DNA of 64,000 bases from Hephaestia sp. MAHUQ-44 (lineage in GTDB: Bacteria > Pseudomonadota > Alphaproteobacteria > Sphingomonadales > Sphingomonadaceae): positions 1 through 64,000 of the forward strand of contig NZ_JAMSLX010000003.1 of assembly GCF_023806085.1 (NCBI RefSeq), written 5' to 3'. Position 1 is the stretch's first letter. Each line of letters opens with the position of its first letter. The notes beneath the pieces are model-generated. The model was given only the letters and a program-made list of their open reading frames with translations. It was not told the DNA's origin and ran no database searches. Shown piece after piece: positions 34,652 to 45,724 of this stretch. The translations under genes were made by a program, and so were the position numbers.

Positions 34652-36096
34652 AACAACGCCTGCGCGGCGGCCATCGACCAGCCCGTGAGCGCGGGGATCG
34701 CGAGATACGCCACCGGCGAGATCGCAAGCGCGGTCGCCGCAATCAGCCCGTTCTCGACCGTGCTGCCGGCAACCGCAAACGCCGGCGCGGGCTCGTCGAA
34801 ATACATCGTCTTGACGATCCTGATATAATAATAAGCGCCGATCACCGAACCGATCACCGCGAGCACCGCGAGCGGGAACAGCCCCGCCGCCACCGCCGCG
34901 TTGAACACCGCCAGCTTGGGATAGAAACCGAACAGCGGCGGGATTCCAGCTAGCGAGAACATGAACGCCATGAACGCGAGCGCCAGGCCCGGCCGCGTCT
35001 TGGACATGCCCGACAGGCTCGCGATCGTCTCGATTTGACGGCCGTCGGCATCGCGCATGCGGATGACGACCATGAAGCTGCCCAGTGTCATCACGATATA
35101 GACGGTCATATAGACCAGCACCGACGATACGCCTTCGGTCGTACCCGCGGCGAGGCCTACTAGGGCGAAGCCGATATTATTAATCGATGAATAGGCGAGC
35201 AGCCGCTTGATACTGGTCTGCCCGATCGCGGCGACCGAGCCCAGGAAGATCGACGCAAGGCTCGCGAAGATCACGATCTGGCGCCATTCGAGCGTCACCG
35301 GCCCCATCGCCTCGACCGCGACGCGCATGATCAGCGCCATCGCCGCGACCTTGGGGGCACTCGCGAAATACGCGGTCACCGGGGTCGGCGCGCCTTCATA
35401 GACGTCGGGCGTCCACATATGGAACGGCACCGCGGCGATCTTGAACGCCAGCCCGACGAGCACGAACACCAGCCCGAAGGTGAGTCCGAGCGAATTGGCG
35501 GTGGCAAAGGCATCCGCCACGCCATCGAACCCGGTCGTCCCGGCAAAGCCGTAGATCAGCGAGATGCCGTAGAGCAGGATGCCGCTCGCAAGCGAACTCA
35601 GCACGAAATATTTGAGCCCCGCTTCGGCCGAACGCGTGTCGCGGCGCATGAAGCTCGCGAGGATATAATGCGCGAGATTCTGCAATTCGAGCCCGACATA
35701 GAGGCTCAGCAGATCGCCCGCCGACACCATCATCCCCATGCCGACCGCGGCCAGCAGGATCAGCACCGGATATTCGGGGCGCAGATCGTCGCCGCCGGTG
35801 CGCTCGAAGAAACGCGGCGCCATCGCGATCGCGATCCCCGCCGCGACGTAGATCAGCACCTTGGCATAAGCGGCGAACGCGTCACCGCGATAAAGGCCGT
35901 CAAACGCCTCGACACCGCTCGAGGACGGGCCGGTCAGCGCGATCCCGGCGCCGATCAGCACCAGCAGCGCCGCCGCTGAGACGGGTCGTGCGGCGGACTG
36001 CCCGCCCCACGCGGCGACGAGCAGCAGCGCGAGCGCGCCAAGCGACAACACGATCTCGGGCAGCACGATCGTGAGCTGGACTGCGTAGCTCATCAA
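34648..36096 (-). CDS. nuoN: NADH-quinone oxidoreductase subunit N
   Basis: A 482-residue antiporter-like membrane subunit of complex I, carrying one proton channel. It has about 14 helices, with characteristic SLYVGLELQNLAHYILASF (Glu in the conserved helix), KIAAVPFHMWTPDVYEGAPTP and LLAYSSINNIGFAL. The ATG overlaps the nuoM stop (ATGA). Last nuo gene of the operon; birA follows with an overlap. Confidence 0.96.
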   Translation of the reverse strand: MMSYAVQLTIVLPEIVLSLGALALLLVAAWGGQSAARPVSAAALLVLIGAGIALTGPSSSGVEAFDGLYRGDAFAAYAKVLIYVAAGIAIAMAPRFFERTGGDDLRPEYPVLILLAAVGMGMMVSAGDLLSLYVGLELQNLAHYILASFMRRDTRSAEAGLKYFVLSSLASGILLYGISLIYGFAGTTGFDGVADAFATANSLGLTFGLVFVLVGLAFKIAAVPFHMWTPDVYEGAPTPVTAYFASAPKVAAMALIMRVAVEAMGPVTLEWRQIVIFASLASIFLGSVAAIGQTSIKRLLAYSSINNIGFALVGLAAGTTEGVSSVLVYMTVYIVMTLGSFMVVIRMRDADGRQIETIASLSGMSKTRPGLALAFMAFMFSLAGIPPLFGFYPKLAVFNAAVAAGLFPLAVLAVIGSVIGAYYYIRIVKTMYFDEPAPAFAVAGSTVENGLIAATALAISPVAYLAIPALTGWSMAAAQALF

Positions 36097-37616
36097 TGTG
36101 CCTCCGCATGGCTGGCAGGTGCGGCAGGGGCGCCCGGCGTTGGTTGTGAATCGCTCGGCGGGGCCGCCGGCGTGACGCGCGCGACAAGCAGCGCGGCATC
36201 GTTACGGATCGGGGCGAGGAAGCTCTCGGGATAGACCCCCATCCACAGCACCACCGCCGCCATCGGCGCCAGCAGCCACAATTCGCGCGCCGACAGATCG
36301 GGCATCGTGCGGACGTCGTCATGGACGATCTCGCCGAACACGACCCGGCGATAGAGATAGAGCATATAACACGCGCCAAGGATGATCCCGGTGGTGCACA
36401 GCACCGCCGCCCAGGTCGACAATTGATAGGTGCCCGCGAGACTCAGGAATTCGCCGACGAAACCGCTCGTCCCCGGCAGCCCGATCGAAGCCATCGTGAA
36501 CAGCAGGAACAAGGTCGCATAACGCGGCATATTGTTCGCCAGCCCGCCATAGCGGCTGATTTCACGCGTATGCAGCCGATCGTAGATCACGCCCACGCAC
36601 AGGAACAATGCCGCCGACACCAGCCCGTGGCTGAGCATCACGATCATCGCGCCTTCGATGCCCTGCTGGTTGAAGGCGAATAGCCCGATCGTGACGATCG
36701 CCATATGCGCTACGCTCGAATAAGCGATCAGCTTCTTCATGTCCTGCTGCACCAGCGCGACCAGCGAGGTGTAGATCACCGCCACCGCCGACAGGCTGAA
36801 GATCAACCAGGTCAGGTCGGCCGACGCCTGTGGGAACATCGGCACCGAGAAACGCAAGAAACCATAGCCACCGAGCTTGAGCAGCACGCCCGCCAGGATC
36901 ACCGACCCCGCGGTCGGCGCCTGAACGTGCGCGTCGGGCAGCCAGGTGTGGATCGGCCACATCGGCATCTTGACCGCGAACGACGCGAAGAACGCGAGCC
37001 ATAGCCAGGTCTGCGCCGGCATCGGGAAATCATAGGCCATCAGCGCGGGGATGTAGGTGGTGCCCGCCTCGTTGCTCATCCACAGCATCGCGATCAGCAT
37101 CAGCACCGATCCGAGCAGCGTGTAGAGGAAGAATTTATACGCCGCATAGACGCGGTTCGCGCCGCCCCACACGCCGATGATGAGATACATCGGGATGAGG
37201 CCGCCTTCGAAGAAGATGTAGAACAGGAACAGATCCTGCGCGGCGAAGGTGCCGATCATCAGTACTTCGGTGGCGAGGAAGGCCGCCATATATTCGGGCA
37301 CGCGCTCGGTGATCGCCCGCCAGCTCGCCCCGATGCAGATCGGCATCAGGAACACCGACAGCATGATGAGCATCAATGCAAAGCCGTCGATCCCGAGCAT
37401 CCAGCCGAAACCGCCGAACAGCGCGTGATTTTCCTGGAATTGCCACTGCGCGCCGCCAACATCGAAATTGGCCCACAGCACCGCGCCGATCGCGAGATCG
37501 AGCAGCGTCGCCCCAAGCGCAAGCCAGCGCGCGCCCCTGGCATCAAGGAACAGACAGACCAACGCCGCGATCGCGGGGATCGCCAGCATGACCGAAAGAA
37601 TGGGAAAACCTTGCAT
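36093..37616 (-). CDS. nuoM: NADH-quinone oxidoreductase subunit M
   Basis: A 507-residue proton-pumping antiporter-like subunit of complex I. Recognised by FFEGGLIPMYLIIGVWGG, MWPIHTWLPDAHVQAPTAG and LIAYSSVAHMAI. A Pro/Ala/His-rich tail (SQPTPGAPAAPASHAEAH) extends beyond the last helix and is variable in the family. Starts 11 bases after nuoL and overlaps nuoN by 4 bases. Confidence 0.96.
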   Translation of the reverse strand: MQGFPILSVMLAIPAIAALVCLFLDARGARWLALGATLLDLAIGAVLWANFDVGGAQWQFQENHALFGGFGWMLGIDGFALMLIMLSVFLMPICIGASWRAITERVPEYMAAFLATEVLMIGTFAAQDLFLFYIFFEGGLIPMYLIIGVWGGANRVYAAYKFFLYTLLGSVLMLIAMLWMSNEAGTTYIPALMAYDFPMPAQTWLWLAFFASFAVKMPMWPIHTWLPDAHVQAPTAGSVILAGVLLKLGGYGFLRFSVPMFPQASADLTWLIFSLSAVAVIYTSLVALVQQDMKKLIAYSSVAHMAIVTIGLFAFNQQGIEGAMIVMLSHGLVSAALFLCVGVIYDRLHTREISRYGGLANNMPRYATLFLLFTMASIGLPGTSGFVGEFLSLAGTYQLSTWAAVLCTTGIILGACYMLYLYRRVVFGEIVHDDVRTMPDLSARELWLLAPMAAVVLWMGVYPESFLAPIRNDAALLVARVTPAAPPSDSQPTPGAPAAPASHAEAH

Positions 37617-37626
37617 AGCCCCGCGC

Positions 37627-39666
37627 TCAGCCCGCGATCGCCCAGGTGACCGCAGCAGTGAGCCCGATCAACATGACGAACGCATAGGTGTAAACATAAC
37701 CGCTTTGCAGCCGGCCCGTGATGCGACTGCCCCCGGCGATCACCGCCGCCAGCCCGTTGGGGCCGAAGCGATCGATCGTCCCCTCGTCGCCGCGCTTCCA
37801 GAACAACCGCCCGATCGCAAAGCCGGGACGGACGAACAGCAGGTCGTAGAGTTCGTCGACATACCATTTGTTGAGCAGGAAGCGGTAGACCGGCTCGAAC
37901 GCCTTGGCCGTATGCGCCGGAATATCGGTCTTACGGATATAGGCGTACCAGGCGACATACAGCCCGATCAACATCACGATCGTCGGCCCCAGTTTCACCC
38001 AGACCGGCACCTCGTGCATCGCGTGCATCAGATGCTCCGAATGGAACAGCGCGCCCTTCCAGAAGGTCTCGCCCGCATCAGCGGCGATGAAATATTGCTG
38101 GAAGAAGAACCCGGCCCCTACCGCACCGACCGACAACAGGATGAGTGGAATCAGGATCGACAGCGGGCTTTCGTGCGGCTGGTAGCCGCCGGTGCCCGTC
38201 GCCGTGCCATGCGCATCCGCTTCATGATGGGCATCGCCGTGATGCGTGTCGTGGATCGCGTGCTGGATATGCTCCGAACCAACCCAGCGTGGCGTGCCGA
38301 AGAAGGTCAGGAAGATCAACCGCCACGAATAGAAGCTCGTGAGCAGGGCGGCGAGCGTGCCGACCCACCAGGCGATCTGGCCGCCATAGCCCGATGCGAA
38401 GCTCGCCTCGAGCACCGCATCCTTCGAATGGAAGCCCGCGAAGCCGATCGCCTCGAGCCCGCCCACGCCGGGGATGCCGACACCGGTGATCGCGAGCGTC
38501 CCCGCCACCATCGCCCAGAACGTTACCGGGATGCGTTTCCTGAGGCCGCCGTAGAAGCGCATGTCCTGCTCGTGGTGCATCGCCACGATCACCGAGCCGG
38601 CGCACAGGAACAACAGTGCCTTGAAGAAAGCGTGCGTGAACAGGTGGAACATCGCCCCACCGAACGCGCCCACGCCCGCGGCAAAAAACATGTAACCGAG
38701 CTGGCTACAGGTCGAATAAGCGATCACGCGCTTGATGTCGTTCTGGACGCAGCCGATCGTCGCCGCGAACAGGCAGGTCGCGGCACCGACGAAGGTGACG
38801 ACGCCCAGCGCAACCGGGCTCGCCTCGAACATCGGCGACAGGCGGCAGACCATGAACACGCCCGCGGTCACCATCGTCGCGGCATGGATCAGCGCCGACA
38901 CCGGGGTCGGCCCTTCCATCGCGTCGGGCAACCAGGTGTGGAGGCCAAGCTGCGCAGACTTACCCATCGCGCCGACAAACAGCAGCAGGCACAGCACCGT
39001 CATCGTATCGGCACGGAACCACAGGAAGCCGATCGTCGAGCCCGCCATGCCGGGGGCGGCAGCGAGAATCTCGGGGATCGAGATCGTGCCGAACACCAGG
39101 AAGGTGCCAAAGATGCCGAGCATGAAACCCATGTCACCGACGCGGTTGACGACGAACGCCTTGATCGCGGCGGCATTGGCGCTCGGCTTCTTGAACCAGA
39201 AGCCGATCAGCAGATAGCTCGCCAGCCCCACACCTTCCCAGCCGAAGAACATCTGGACCAGATTGTTCGACGTCACCAGCATCAGCATCGCGAAGGTGAA
39301 CAGCGAGAGATAGGCGAAGAACCGCGGCTGATCCGGGTCTTCGGCCATATAGCCCCAGCTATAGAGGTGGACGAGCGCCGACACGCTGGTGACCACAACG
39401 AGCATCACCGCCGTCAGCGCATCGACGCGCAGCGCCCAGCTGATCTGCATCGCGCCCGAATTGATCCACTCGGACACCGGCACGACGGTCGCGCTCGCGG
39501 TGCCCGCCATGTACGAAAACAGGATCGGCCACGAGAGCACGCAGGCGATGAACAGCGCGCCCGTGGTCACGGCCTTGGCGGCGACATCGCCGATCAGGCG
39601 ATTGCCGAGCCCGGCGACGACCGCTGCCAGCAGCGGCAGGAAAACAATGAGATGGATCGAGCTCAC
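37627..39666 (-). CDS. nuoL: NADH-quinone oxidoreductase subunit L
   Basis: A 679-residue subunit, the most distal antiporter-like part of the complex I membrane arm, with the long lateral helix at the C-terminal end. Motifs: [39 protein letters not shown] and [21 protein letters not shown] His-rich loop ([15 protein letters not shown], about residue 470) lies between helices. Separated from nuoK by 112 bases carrying a REP-like element, the largest gap in the nuo operon. Confidence 0.96.
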   Translation of the reverse strand: MSSIHLIVFLPLLAAVVAGLGNRLIGDVAAKAVTTGALFIACVLSWPILFSYMAGTASATVVPVSEWINSGAMQISWALRVDALTAVMLVVVTSVSALVHLYSWGYMAEDPDQPRFFAYLSLFTFAMLMLVTSNNLVQMFFGWEGVGLASYLLIGFWFKKPSANAAAIKAFVVNRVGDMGFMLGIFGTFLVFGTISIPEILAAAPGMAGSTIGFLWFRADTMTVLCLLLFVGAMGKSAQLGLHTWLPDAMEGPTPVSALIHAATMVTAGVFMVCRLSPMFEASPVALGVVTFVGAATCLFAATIGCVQNDIKRVIAYSTCSQLGYMFFAAGVGAFGGAMFHLFTHAFFKALLFLCAGSVIVAMHHEQDMRFYGGLRKRIPVTFWAMVAGTLAITGVGIPGVGGLEAIGFAGFHSKDAVLEASFASGYGGQIAWWVGTLAALLTSFYSWRLIFLTFFGTPRWVGSEHIQHAIHDTHHGDAHHEADAHGTATGTGGYQPHESPLSILIPLILLSVGAVGAGFFFQQYFIAADAGETFWKGALFHSEHLMHAMHEVPVWVKLGPTIVMLIGLYVAWYAYIRKTDIPAHTAKAFEPVYRFLLNKWYVDELYDLLFVRPGFAIGRLFWKRGDEGTIDRFGPNGLAAVIAGGSRITGRLQSGYVYTYAFVMLIGLTAAVTWAIAG

Positions 39667-39689
39667 GCGGCCACACCCCCACGCGACAC

Positions 39690-39767
39690 CCCGGTCAGCA
39701 CCGGGGCTTCAAGCGGCTGAAGCGCGAACACAGCATGAGCGATCCCAGCTTGCGCTGGGATGACGGA
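39690..39767. repeat. REP-like element inside the nuo operon, between nuoK and nuoL
   Basis: Two hairpins: CCCCGGT-CAGC-ACCGGGG (39690-39707) and GATCCCAGC-TTGC-GCTGGGATGACGG toward 39767. The element type matches those at 7685 and 33033. In the transcript it could stabilise the upstream mRNA or lower expression of nuoL onward; this is inference. Confidence 0.6.
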
Positions 39768-39778
39768 CTTGATCACCA

Positions 39779-40084
39779 TCATCCCTTCATCCGATTGACG
39801 TCGTCGACCGCAATCGTGCCGCGGCCACGGAAATAGATCACCAGGATCGCGAGCCCGACCGCCGCCTCACCGGCAGCGACCGTCAGCACGAACATCGCGA
39901 ACACCTGCCCCACCATATCGCCGAGATACGAGCTGAAGGCGACGAGGTTGATGTTCACCGCGAGCAGGATCAGTTCGATCGCCATCAGGATGACGATGAT
40001 ATTCTTCCGGTTGAGGAAGATGCCGAGCACGCCCATCGTGAATAGGATGGCGGCAACGACGAGATAGTGCGTGAGGCCGATCAC
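39779..40084 (-). CDS. nuoK: NADH-quinone oxidoreductase subunit K
   Basis: A 101-residue, three-helix membrane subunit of complex [27 protein letters not shown] contains the buried Glu of helix 2, and [22 protein letters not shown] the second conserved Glu. Length typical. The ATG overlaps the nuoJ stop (ATGA). Confidence 0.97.
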   Translation of the reverse strand: MIGLTHYLVVAAILFTMGVLGIFLNRKNIIVILMAIELILLAVNINLVAFSSYLGDMVGQVFAMFVLTVAAGEAAVGLAILVIYFRGRGTIAVDDVNRMKG

Positions 40085-40695
40085 AGCTCCACCCCCTGCC
40101 CGACGGGCGGTTGGACGTTACGGGTCGCTTCGTGCGGACGGCGGGCGTTCTGGCGCGCGATATTCTGCGGCCGCGTGCCCGCGCGCTGGCGCTGGGTGAG
40201 CACGATCGCCCCGATCATCGCGACCAGCAGGACCAGCCCCGCGCCCTCGAACACGAACAGATAGCGCGTGTAGAGCAGCTCGCCGACCGCCTGAACGTTG
40301 GGCAGGTGATCGGGCGTGGGCGCAATCCGCCGCGCGAGTTGCAGACTGTCGGTTTTCCATACCGCGACGCCGTAGAACACGAGTTCGACCACGAGCAGCG
40401 CCGCTACCGCCAGCCCAACGGGCAGATAGCGGACGAAGCCGGCGCGGAATTCGGCGAAATCGATGTCGAGCATCATCACCACGAACAGGAACAGCACCGC
40501 GACCGCGCCCACGTAAACGATGACGAGCAGCATCGCGATAAATTCTGCACCCAACAGCACCATCAGCCCCGCCGCGTTGAAAAACGCGAGGATCAGCCAC
40601 AGCACCGAATGCACCGGATTGCGTGCCGAAATGGTCATCGCGGCCGCCGCAATCACGACGAACGCGAACAGATAGAAGGCGATTGCTTGAATCAC
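40081..40695 (-). CDS. nuoJ: NADH-quinone oxidoreductase subunit J
   Basis: A 204-residue membrane subunit of complex I with five helices. Conserved [23 protein letters not shown] and [20 protein letters not shown], where the pi-bulge helix 3 lies. The C-terminal [13 protein letters not shown] tail is polar and variable. Starts 33 bases after nuoI and overlaps nuoK. Confidence 0.96.
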   Translation of the reverse strand: MIQAIAFYLFAFVVIAAAAMTISARNPVHSVLWLILAFFNAAGLMVLLGAEFIAMLLVIVYVGAVAVLFLFVVMMLDIDFAEFRAGFVRYLPVGLAVAALLVVELVFYGVAVWKTDSLQLARRIAPTPDHLPNVQAVGELLYTRYLFVFEGAGLVLLVAMIGAIVLTQRQRAGTRPQNIARQNARRPHEATRNVQPPVGQGVEL

Positions 40696-40728
40696 TGAAT
40701 CACAAGGCCCTTGAAAGTCGGTTGGCGC

Positions 40729-41214
40729 TTAACGGTAGGGCGCATCGGCGGCAAGGTTCGCGGCGATCGCGCGTTCCCACCGATCGCCATTATCGAGCAG
40801 CTTTGCCTTATCGTAGATCAGCTCCTCGCGGGTTTCGGTGGCGAATTCAAAGTTCGGCCCCTCGACGATCGCGTCGACCGGGCACGCTTCCTGACACAAG
40901 CCGCAATAGATGCACTTGGTCATGTCGATATCGTAGCGCGTCGTGCGCCTGCTGCCGTCGTCGCGCGGTTCGGCCTCGATCGTGATCGCCTGCGCGGGGC
41001 AGACCGCCTCGCACAATTTGCACGCGATGCAGCGCTCCTCGCCATTGGGATAGCGGCGCAGCGCGTGCTCGCCGCGAAAGCGCGGGCTGATCGGGTTCTT
41101 CTCGAACGGATAGTTGATCGTCGCCTTGGGCTTGAAGAAATATTTCAGCGTCAGCCAATGCGCGCCGATAAATTCCCACAAGGTGAAAGCTTTGACGATC
41201 TGCGCGACGCTCAT
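40729..41214 (-). CDS. nuoI: NADH-quinone oxidoreductase subunit I (2x[4Fe-4S])
   Basis: A 161-residue peripheral-arm subunit. Two ferredoxin motifs, [12 protein letters not shown] and [12 protein letters not shown], bind the N6a and N6b [4Fe-4S] clusters passing electrons from NuoG toward NuoB. ATG 41214 overlaps the nuoH stop (ATGA) and gives the standard family N-terminus; the open frame that continues upstream is the shadow of nuoH. Confidence 0.97.
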   Translation of the reverse strand: MSVAQIVKAFTLWEFIGAHWLTLKYFFKPKATINYPFEKNPISPRFRGEHALRRYPNGEERCIACKLCEAVCPAQAITIEAEPRDDGSRRTTRYDIDMTKCIYCGLCQEACPVDAIVEGPNFEFATETREELIYDKAKLLDNGDRWERAIAANLAADAPYR

Positions 41215-42260
41215 GACGCAACTCCAACGCGGGTCAACATCAGGAACCCGGAAACCAGGAAGATCCAGAACAGTGACACGGGCAGGAAAACCTTCCAGCC
41301 CAGCCGCATGAGCTGGTCGTACCGATAGCGCGGCACCGTGGCCTTCACCCACGAAAAGACGAAGAAGAAGAAGAAGATCTTGGCGAACAGCCAGAGGATG
41401 CCGGGCACCCAATAAAGCGGGGCCCAATCGAACGGCGGCAGATAGCCGCCCCAGAACAGCACCGCGTTGAGCGTGCACATCAGCAGCACGTTGGCATATT
41501 CGCCGAGCCAGTAGAGCGCGAAACTCATCGACGAATATTCGGTCTGATAGCCCGCAACGAGCTCCGATTCGGCCTCGGTGAGGTCGAACGGGGTGCGTGA
41601 CGTTTCGGCCATCGACGAGATGAAGAAGATCACCGCCATCGGGAACAGCAGCGGGTTGAACGCGAAGCCGTTGATGAAGCCGTACAGCCCCTTCTGCGCC
41701 TCGACGATGCCCGAAAGGTTGAACGTCCCCGCCCACAGCACCACCGCGATCAGGATGAACCCGATCGAGACTTCGTAGCTCACCATCTGCGCGGCCGCGC
41801 GCAGCGCCGAGAAGAACGGATATTTGGAGTTCGACGCCCAGCCCGCGATGATCACGCCGTAGACGCCGAGCGACGACGCCGCGAGGATATAGAGCAGCCC
41901 GACGTTGATATCGGACAGCACCATGCCCGCCTGGAACGGGATCACCGCCCAGACGATCAGCGCGACCGTGAAGGTGATGATCGGCGCGAGCAGGAACAGC
42001 CCGCGGTTCGCCGCCGACGGGATGATCGTTTCCTGCAGGAACACCTTGAGCCCGTCGGCGAAGCTTTGCAGCAGCCCGAGCGGCCCGACGACATTGGGGC
42101 CCCGGCGCAGCGCCATCGCCGCCCAGATCTTGCGATCGGCATAGATGATCATCGCCACCGCCAGCATCAGCGGCAGCGCGATCGCGAGGATGCCGATGAT
42201 CGTGGCGACGAACCACGCCCAATCGTAGGGCATGCCCCAGGTCTGGAACCACGCGGTCAT
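41211..42260 (-). CDS. nuoH: NADH-quinone oxidoreductase subunit H
   Basis: A 349-residue membrane subunit forming the quinone tunnel entrance with NuoB and NuoD. Visible: [39 protein letters not shown] and the C-terminal [17 protein letters not shown]. Eight or more helices. Both ends overlap neighbours by 4 bases. Confidence 0.97.
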   Translation of the reverse strand: MTAWFQTWGMPYDWAWFVATIIGILAIALPLMLAVAMIIYADRKIWAAMALRRGPNVVGPLGLLQSFADGLKVFLQETIIPSAANRGLFLLAPIITFTVALIVWAVIPFQAGMVLSDINVGLLYILAASSLGVYGVIIAGWASNSKYPFFSALRAAAQMVSYEVSIGFILIAVVLWAGTFNLSGIVEAQKGLYGFINGFAFNPLLFPMAVIFFISSMAETSRTPFDLTEAESELVAGYQTEYSSMSFALYWLGEYANVLLMCTLNAVLFWGGYLPPFDWAPLYWVPGILWLFAKIFFFFFVFSWVKATVPRYRYDQLMRLGWKVFLPVSLFWIFLVSGFLMLTRVGVAS

Positions 42261-44260
42261 TCCGCGGCCTCCGCAAAGTCCTGATCGTGCAGCAGTTCAG
42301 CCGAGCAGCGTTGCATCGTCGGGCTGGCACGGCAGATCGCGTTGGTCAGATAGAAATCCTTGATCGGATAGCCCTCCATCCGGCCCTCGCCCTTGTCGTC
42401 GAGCTTGGGCGGGTTCCACGCGAAGGTCTTGAGGCCCTCGCTCGCCAGCGCGGGCACGGCTTCGGCCATATTGGCGCGGAGTTGCTCGAACGTGTCAAAC
42501 GGCAGGGTATGGCCCAGCACTTCCGACAGCGCGCGCAGGATCGTCCAGTCGTCGCGGGCATCGCCCGGCGGGAACACCGCGCGCTCGCCGCGCTGGACGC
42601 GGCCTTCGAGATTGACCCAGGTGCCCGCCTTCTCGGCATAGCTCGCGCCCGGCAGCACGACATCGGCATGATGCGCGCCCTTGTCGCCGTGATGGCCGAT
42701 GAAGACCTTGAAGCTCTTGGCAAATTTGCCGAAATCCACATCGTCGGCACCGAGGAAGAACACCAGCCTGGGCTCGGCCGCGACCACATCGGCAATCCCG
42801 CCGGGCTGCGCATAGCCGAGCATCAGCCCGCCCATCCGCGCCGCCGCCATATGGACGACGTTGAAGCCGTTCCAGCCATCGCGAACGAGGTCGAGCGTCT
42901 TGGCGAGCTTGAGCGCGGCGCCGTGGCCGCCCTTGAGCGCACCGCCGCCGACGATCACCATCGGCCGCTCGGCGTCCTTGAATGCGTCCTTCGCCGCCTT
43001 GGGCAGCTTGCCGAGCAGGGCCAGATCGTCGCCCAGCCACTCGACCTTGTAGGTGAGATCGGTTTCGGGGCCGATCGCGAACACCTTGGCGCCGCGCTTG
43101 ATCGCCTTGCGCACACGCGTGTTCACCAGCGGCGCTTCCCAGCGCAGATTGGTACCCACCAGCAGGATCACGTCGGCCTCTTCGGTGCCCGCGATCGTGG
43201 TGTTGAAATTGACCGCCGCCATGCTCGACGTGTCGTACGCCATGCCGGTCTGCCGCCCTTCGAGCAGATGCCCGCCCAACGCGTTGACCAGCGCCTTGGC
43301 GGCGAACATGGTTTCGCAATCGACCAGATCGCCCGCGATCGCCGCCACGCTCGCGCCGGGCTTTACGGCCGCGATGGCGGCGAAGGCCTCGTCCCAACTC
43401 GCAGCGACCAGCGTGCCGTTCTTGCGGATATAGGGCTTGTCGAGCCGGCGGCGAACGAGCCCGTCGACCGCGTGGCGCGTCTTGTCGCTCGCCCATTCCT
43501 CGTTGACGTCATCGTTGACCCGCGGCAGCGCGCGCAGCACCTGCCGCCCGCGGCTGTCGAGCCGGATGTTGGTGCCGACCGCATCCATCACGTCGATGGC
43601 GAGCGTCTTCTTCAATTCCCACGGCCGCGCTTCGAACGCATAGGGCCGCGAGGTCAGCGCGCCGACCGGGCACAGATCGATCACATTGCCCGAAAGCTCG
43701 CTCTTGTAGGCGCGCTCGAGATAGGTCGTGATCTGCATGTCCTCGCCGCGACCGATCGCGCCGATATCCTCGATTCCGGCGACCTCTTCGGCAAAACGGA
43801 TGCAGCGCGTGCACTGGATGCAGCGCGTCATCACCGTCTTGATGATCGGCCCCATATATTTTTCGGTGACCGCGCGCTTGTTCTCCTCGAAGCGCGACTG
43901 GCCACGACCATAGGCCATCGCCTGATCCTGAAGATCGCACTCGCCGCCCTGATCGCAGATCGGGCAATCGAGCGGATGGTTGATCAGCAGGAATTCCATC
44001 ACGCCTTCGCGCGCGGCCTTGACCATCGGCGTCGAGGTGAAGATTTCCTGATTGTCCGCTGCCGGCAGCGCGCAACTCGCCTGCGGCTTGGGCGGCCCCG
44101 GCTTCACCTCGACGAGGCACATCCGGCAATTGCCCGCGATCGACAGCCGCTCATGATAGCAGAAACGCGGGATTTCCTTGCCGGCAAGCTCACACGCCTG
44201 CAGCACGGTCGCCCCCTGCGGCACCTCGATCTCGATGCCATCAACTTTAACCTTGGGCAT
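42257..44260 (-). CDS. nuoG: NADH-quinone oxidoreductase subunit G
   Basis: A 667-residue peripheral subunit. N-terminal ferredoxin domain: [16 protein letters not shown] and CRMC bind [2Fe-2S] N1b. [13 protein letters not shown] plus upstream His form N5, and [11 protein letters not shown] with a later Cys ([10 protein letters not shown]) binds N4. The rest is a molybdopterin-oxidoreductase-like domain without a cofactor. Length is that of the alphaproteobacterial form. One base overlaps nuoF's stop. Confidence 0.97.
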   Translation of the reverse strand: MPKVKVDGIEIEVPQGATVLQACELAGKEIPRFCYHERLSIAGNCRMCLVEVKPGPPKPQASCALPAADNQEIFTSTPMVKAAREGVMEFLLINHPLDCPICDQGGECDLQDQAMAYGRGQSRFEENKRAVTEKYMGPIIKTVMTRCIQCTRCIRFAEEVAGIEDIGAIGRGEDMQITTYLERAYKSELSGNVIDLCPVGALTSRPYAFEARPWELKKTLAIDVMDAVGTNIRLDSRGRQVLRALPRVNDDVNEEWASDKTRHAVDGLVRRRLDKPYIRKNGTLVAASWDEAFAAIAAVKPGASVAAIAGDLVDCETMFAAKALVNALGGHLLEGRQTGMAYDTSSMAAVNFNTTIAGTEEADVILLVGTNLRWEAPLVNTRVRKAIKRGAKVFAIGPETDLTYKVEWLGDDLALLGKLPKAAKDAFKDAERPMVIVGGGALKGGHGAALKLAKTLDLVRDGWNGFNVVHMAAARMGGLMLGYAQPGGIADVVAAEPRLVFFLGADDVDFGKFAKSFKVFIGHHGDKGAHHADVVLPGASYAEKAGTWVNLEGRVQRGERAVFPPGDARDDWTILRALSEVLGHTLPFDTFEQLRANMAEAVPALASEGLKTFAWNPPKLDDKGEGRMEGYPIKDFYLTNAICRASPTMQRCSAELLHDQDFAEAAE

Positions 44261-45564
44261 TACTCTGCCGCCTCCTGCAACGGCGTTGCCTCATCGCGGC
44301 CGTGCTCGGCGATGCGGCGTTCGAGTTCGGGGCGGAAGTGGCGGATCAGGCCCTGGATCGGCCATGCCGCCGCGTCGCCCAGCGCGCAGATGGTATGGCC
44401 TTCGACCTGCTTGGTGACCTGATAGAGCGTGTCGATTTCACCCACCTCGGCATCGCCCGAACGCAGCCGCTCCATCACGCGCCACATCCAGCCGGTGCCC
44501 TCGCGGCACGGGGTGCACTGGCCGCAGCTTTCGTGACGGTAGAAATAGCTGATGCGGCTGATCGCGCGGACGATGTCGGTCGACTTGTCCATGACGATGA
44601 CGGCTGCCGTGCCGAGCCCCGAGCCCAGCGCCTTCAGCCCGTCGAAATCCATCGGCGCGTCGATGATCTCTGCGGCGGGCACCAGCGGCACCGACGACCC
44701 GCCGGGGATGACCGCGAGCAGATTGTCCCAGCCGCCGCGAATCCCACCGCCGTGCTTGTCGATCAGTTCGCGGAACGAGATGCCCATCGCTTCTTCGACC
44801 ACGCACGGCGTGTTCACATGGCCCGAAAGCTGGAACAGCTTGGTGCCCTTGTTGTTCTCACGCCCGATCGAGGCAAACCAATCCGCGCCGCGCCTGAGAA
44901 TCGTCGGCACGACTGCGATCGATTCGACGTTGTTGACCGTCGTCGGGCAACCATAAAGCCCTGCACCTGCCGGGAACGGCGGCTTGAGGCGCGGCTGGCC
45001 CTTCTTGCCTTCGAGGCTTTCGAGCATCGCGGTTTCTTCGCCGCAGATATAGGCGCCCGCGCCACGATGGACGAAGACGTCGAAATCATAGCCCGACCCG
45101 CAAGCGTTCTTGCCGAGAAAGCCCTTGGCATAAGCCTCGGCCACGGCGGCGAACAGGTTCTCGGCCTCGCGGATGAACTCGCCGCGAATGTAGATATAGG
45201 CGGCGCGCGCGCGCATCGCGTAGCCCGCGATCAGCGCGCCTTCGATCAGCTTGTGCGGATCGTGGCGGATGATCTCGCGATCCTTGCAGGAACCGGGCTC
45301 GGATTCGTCGGCGTTGACGACGAGAAAATTGGGCCGGTCCGGGCGCGGCTCCTTGGGCATGAAGCTCCACTTCATGCCGGTCGGGAAGCCCGCACCGCCG
45401 CGGCCGCGCAGCCCCGACGCCTTGATCGCGTCGATGATCGCGTCCTGCCCGATGGCCATCAGGGCCTTGGTACCATCCCAATCGCCACGCTTGATCGCGG
45501 CATCGACGTGCCACGACTGGAAGCCGTAGAGGTTGGTGAAGATCCGATCCTTGTCGGCGAGCAT
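44260..45564 (-). CDS. nuoF: NADH-quinone oxidoreductase subunit F
   Basis: A 434-residue NADH-dehydrogenase subunit. [16 protein letters not shown] is the FMN/NADH-binding glycine loop. [17 protein letters not shown] lines the NADH site, and [15 protein letters not shown] gives the three cysteines of [4Fe-4S] N3 (fourth Cys in HTICALGD). Preceded by a 52-residue ORF instead of directly by nuoE. RBS GGGAAGGGG overlaps the end of that ORF. Confidence 0.98.
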   Translation of the reverse strand: MLADKDRIFTNLYGFQSWHVDAAIKRGDWDGTKALMAIGQDAIIDAIKASGLRGRGGAGFPTGMKWSFMPKEPRPDRPNFLVVNADESEPGSCKDREIIRHDPHKLIEGALIAGYAMRARAAYIYIRGEFIREAENLFAAVAEAYAKGFLGKNACGSGYDFDVFVHRGAGAYICGEETAMLESLEGKKGQPRLKPPFPAGAGLYGCPTTVNNVESIAVVPTILRRGADWFASIGRENNKGTKLFQLSGHVNTPCVVEEAMGISFRELIDKHGGGIRGGWDNLLAVIPGGSSVPLVPAAEIIDAPMDFDGLKALGSGLGTAAVIVMDKSTDIVRAISRISYFYRHESCGQCTPCREGTGWMWRVMERLRSGDAEVGEIDTLYQVTKQVEGHTICALGDAAAWPIQGLIRHFRPELERRIAEHGRDEATPLQEAAE

Positions 45565-45565
45565 C

Positions 45566-45724
45566 TTAGCGCCCCTTCCCGATCAACTTTTCCGCGCCGA
45601 AATAGGCGACCACCGCGACCCCGATGCCGAGCGCAAGTACGATCAGCCCGAACGTGATCTTGAGCACCGCGATCAGCACGAGCACGGCGATCACCGCCGC
45701 GGCGAGGGCAATGAGCAGGTTCAT
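45566..45724 (-). CDS. Small single-helix membrane protein between nuoE and nuoF
   Basis: A 52-residue ORF beginning [20 protein letters not shown], continuing with a second hydrophobic run ([20 protein letters not shown]) and ending EKLIGKGR. Its ATG overlaps the nuoE stop (ATGA) and its TAA lies 1 base before the nuoF ATG, so it is translated within the operon. One long or two short transmembrane helices are predicted by eye. It matches no standard Nuo subunit I know. Possible roles are a complex I assembly factor, an accessory subunit or a coupling spacer. Confidence 0.75.
   Translation of the reverse strand: MNLLIALAAAVIAVLVLIAVLKITFGLIVLALGIGVAVVAYFGAEKLIGKGR

Noticed and set aside
37468-39720. 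A 750-codon plus-strand open frame opposite nuoL/nuoM
   Set aside because: It is antisense to nuoL and nuoM, rich in Arg/His, and has no domain or RBS.
41215-42330. Open frame extending nuoI upstream by about 370 codons
   Set aside because: This stretch is an Arg-rich alternative reading of nuoH. The nuoI product has its usual length from 41214.
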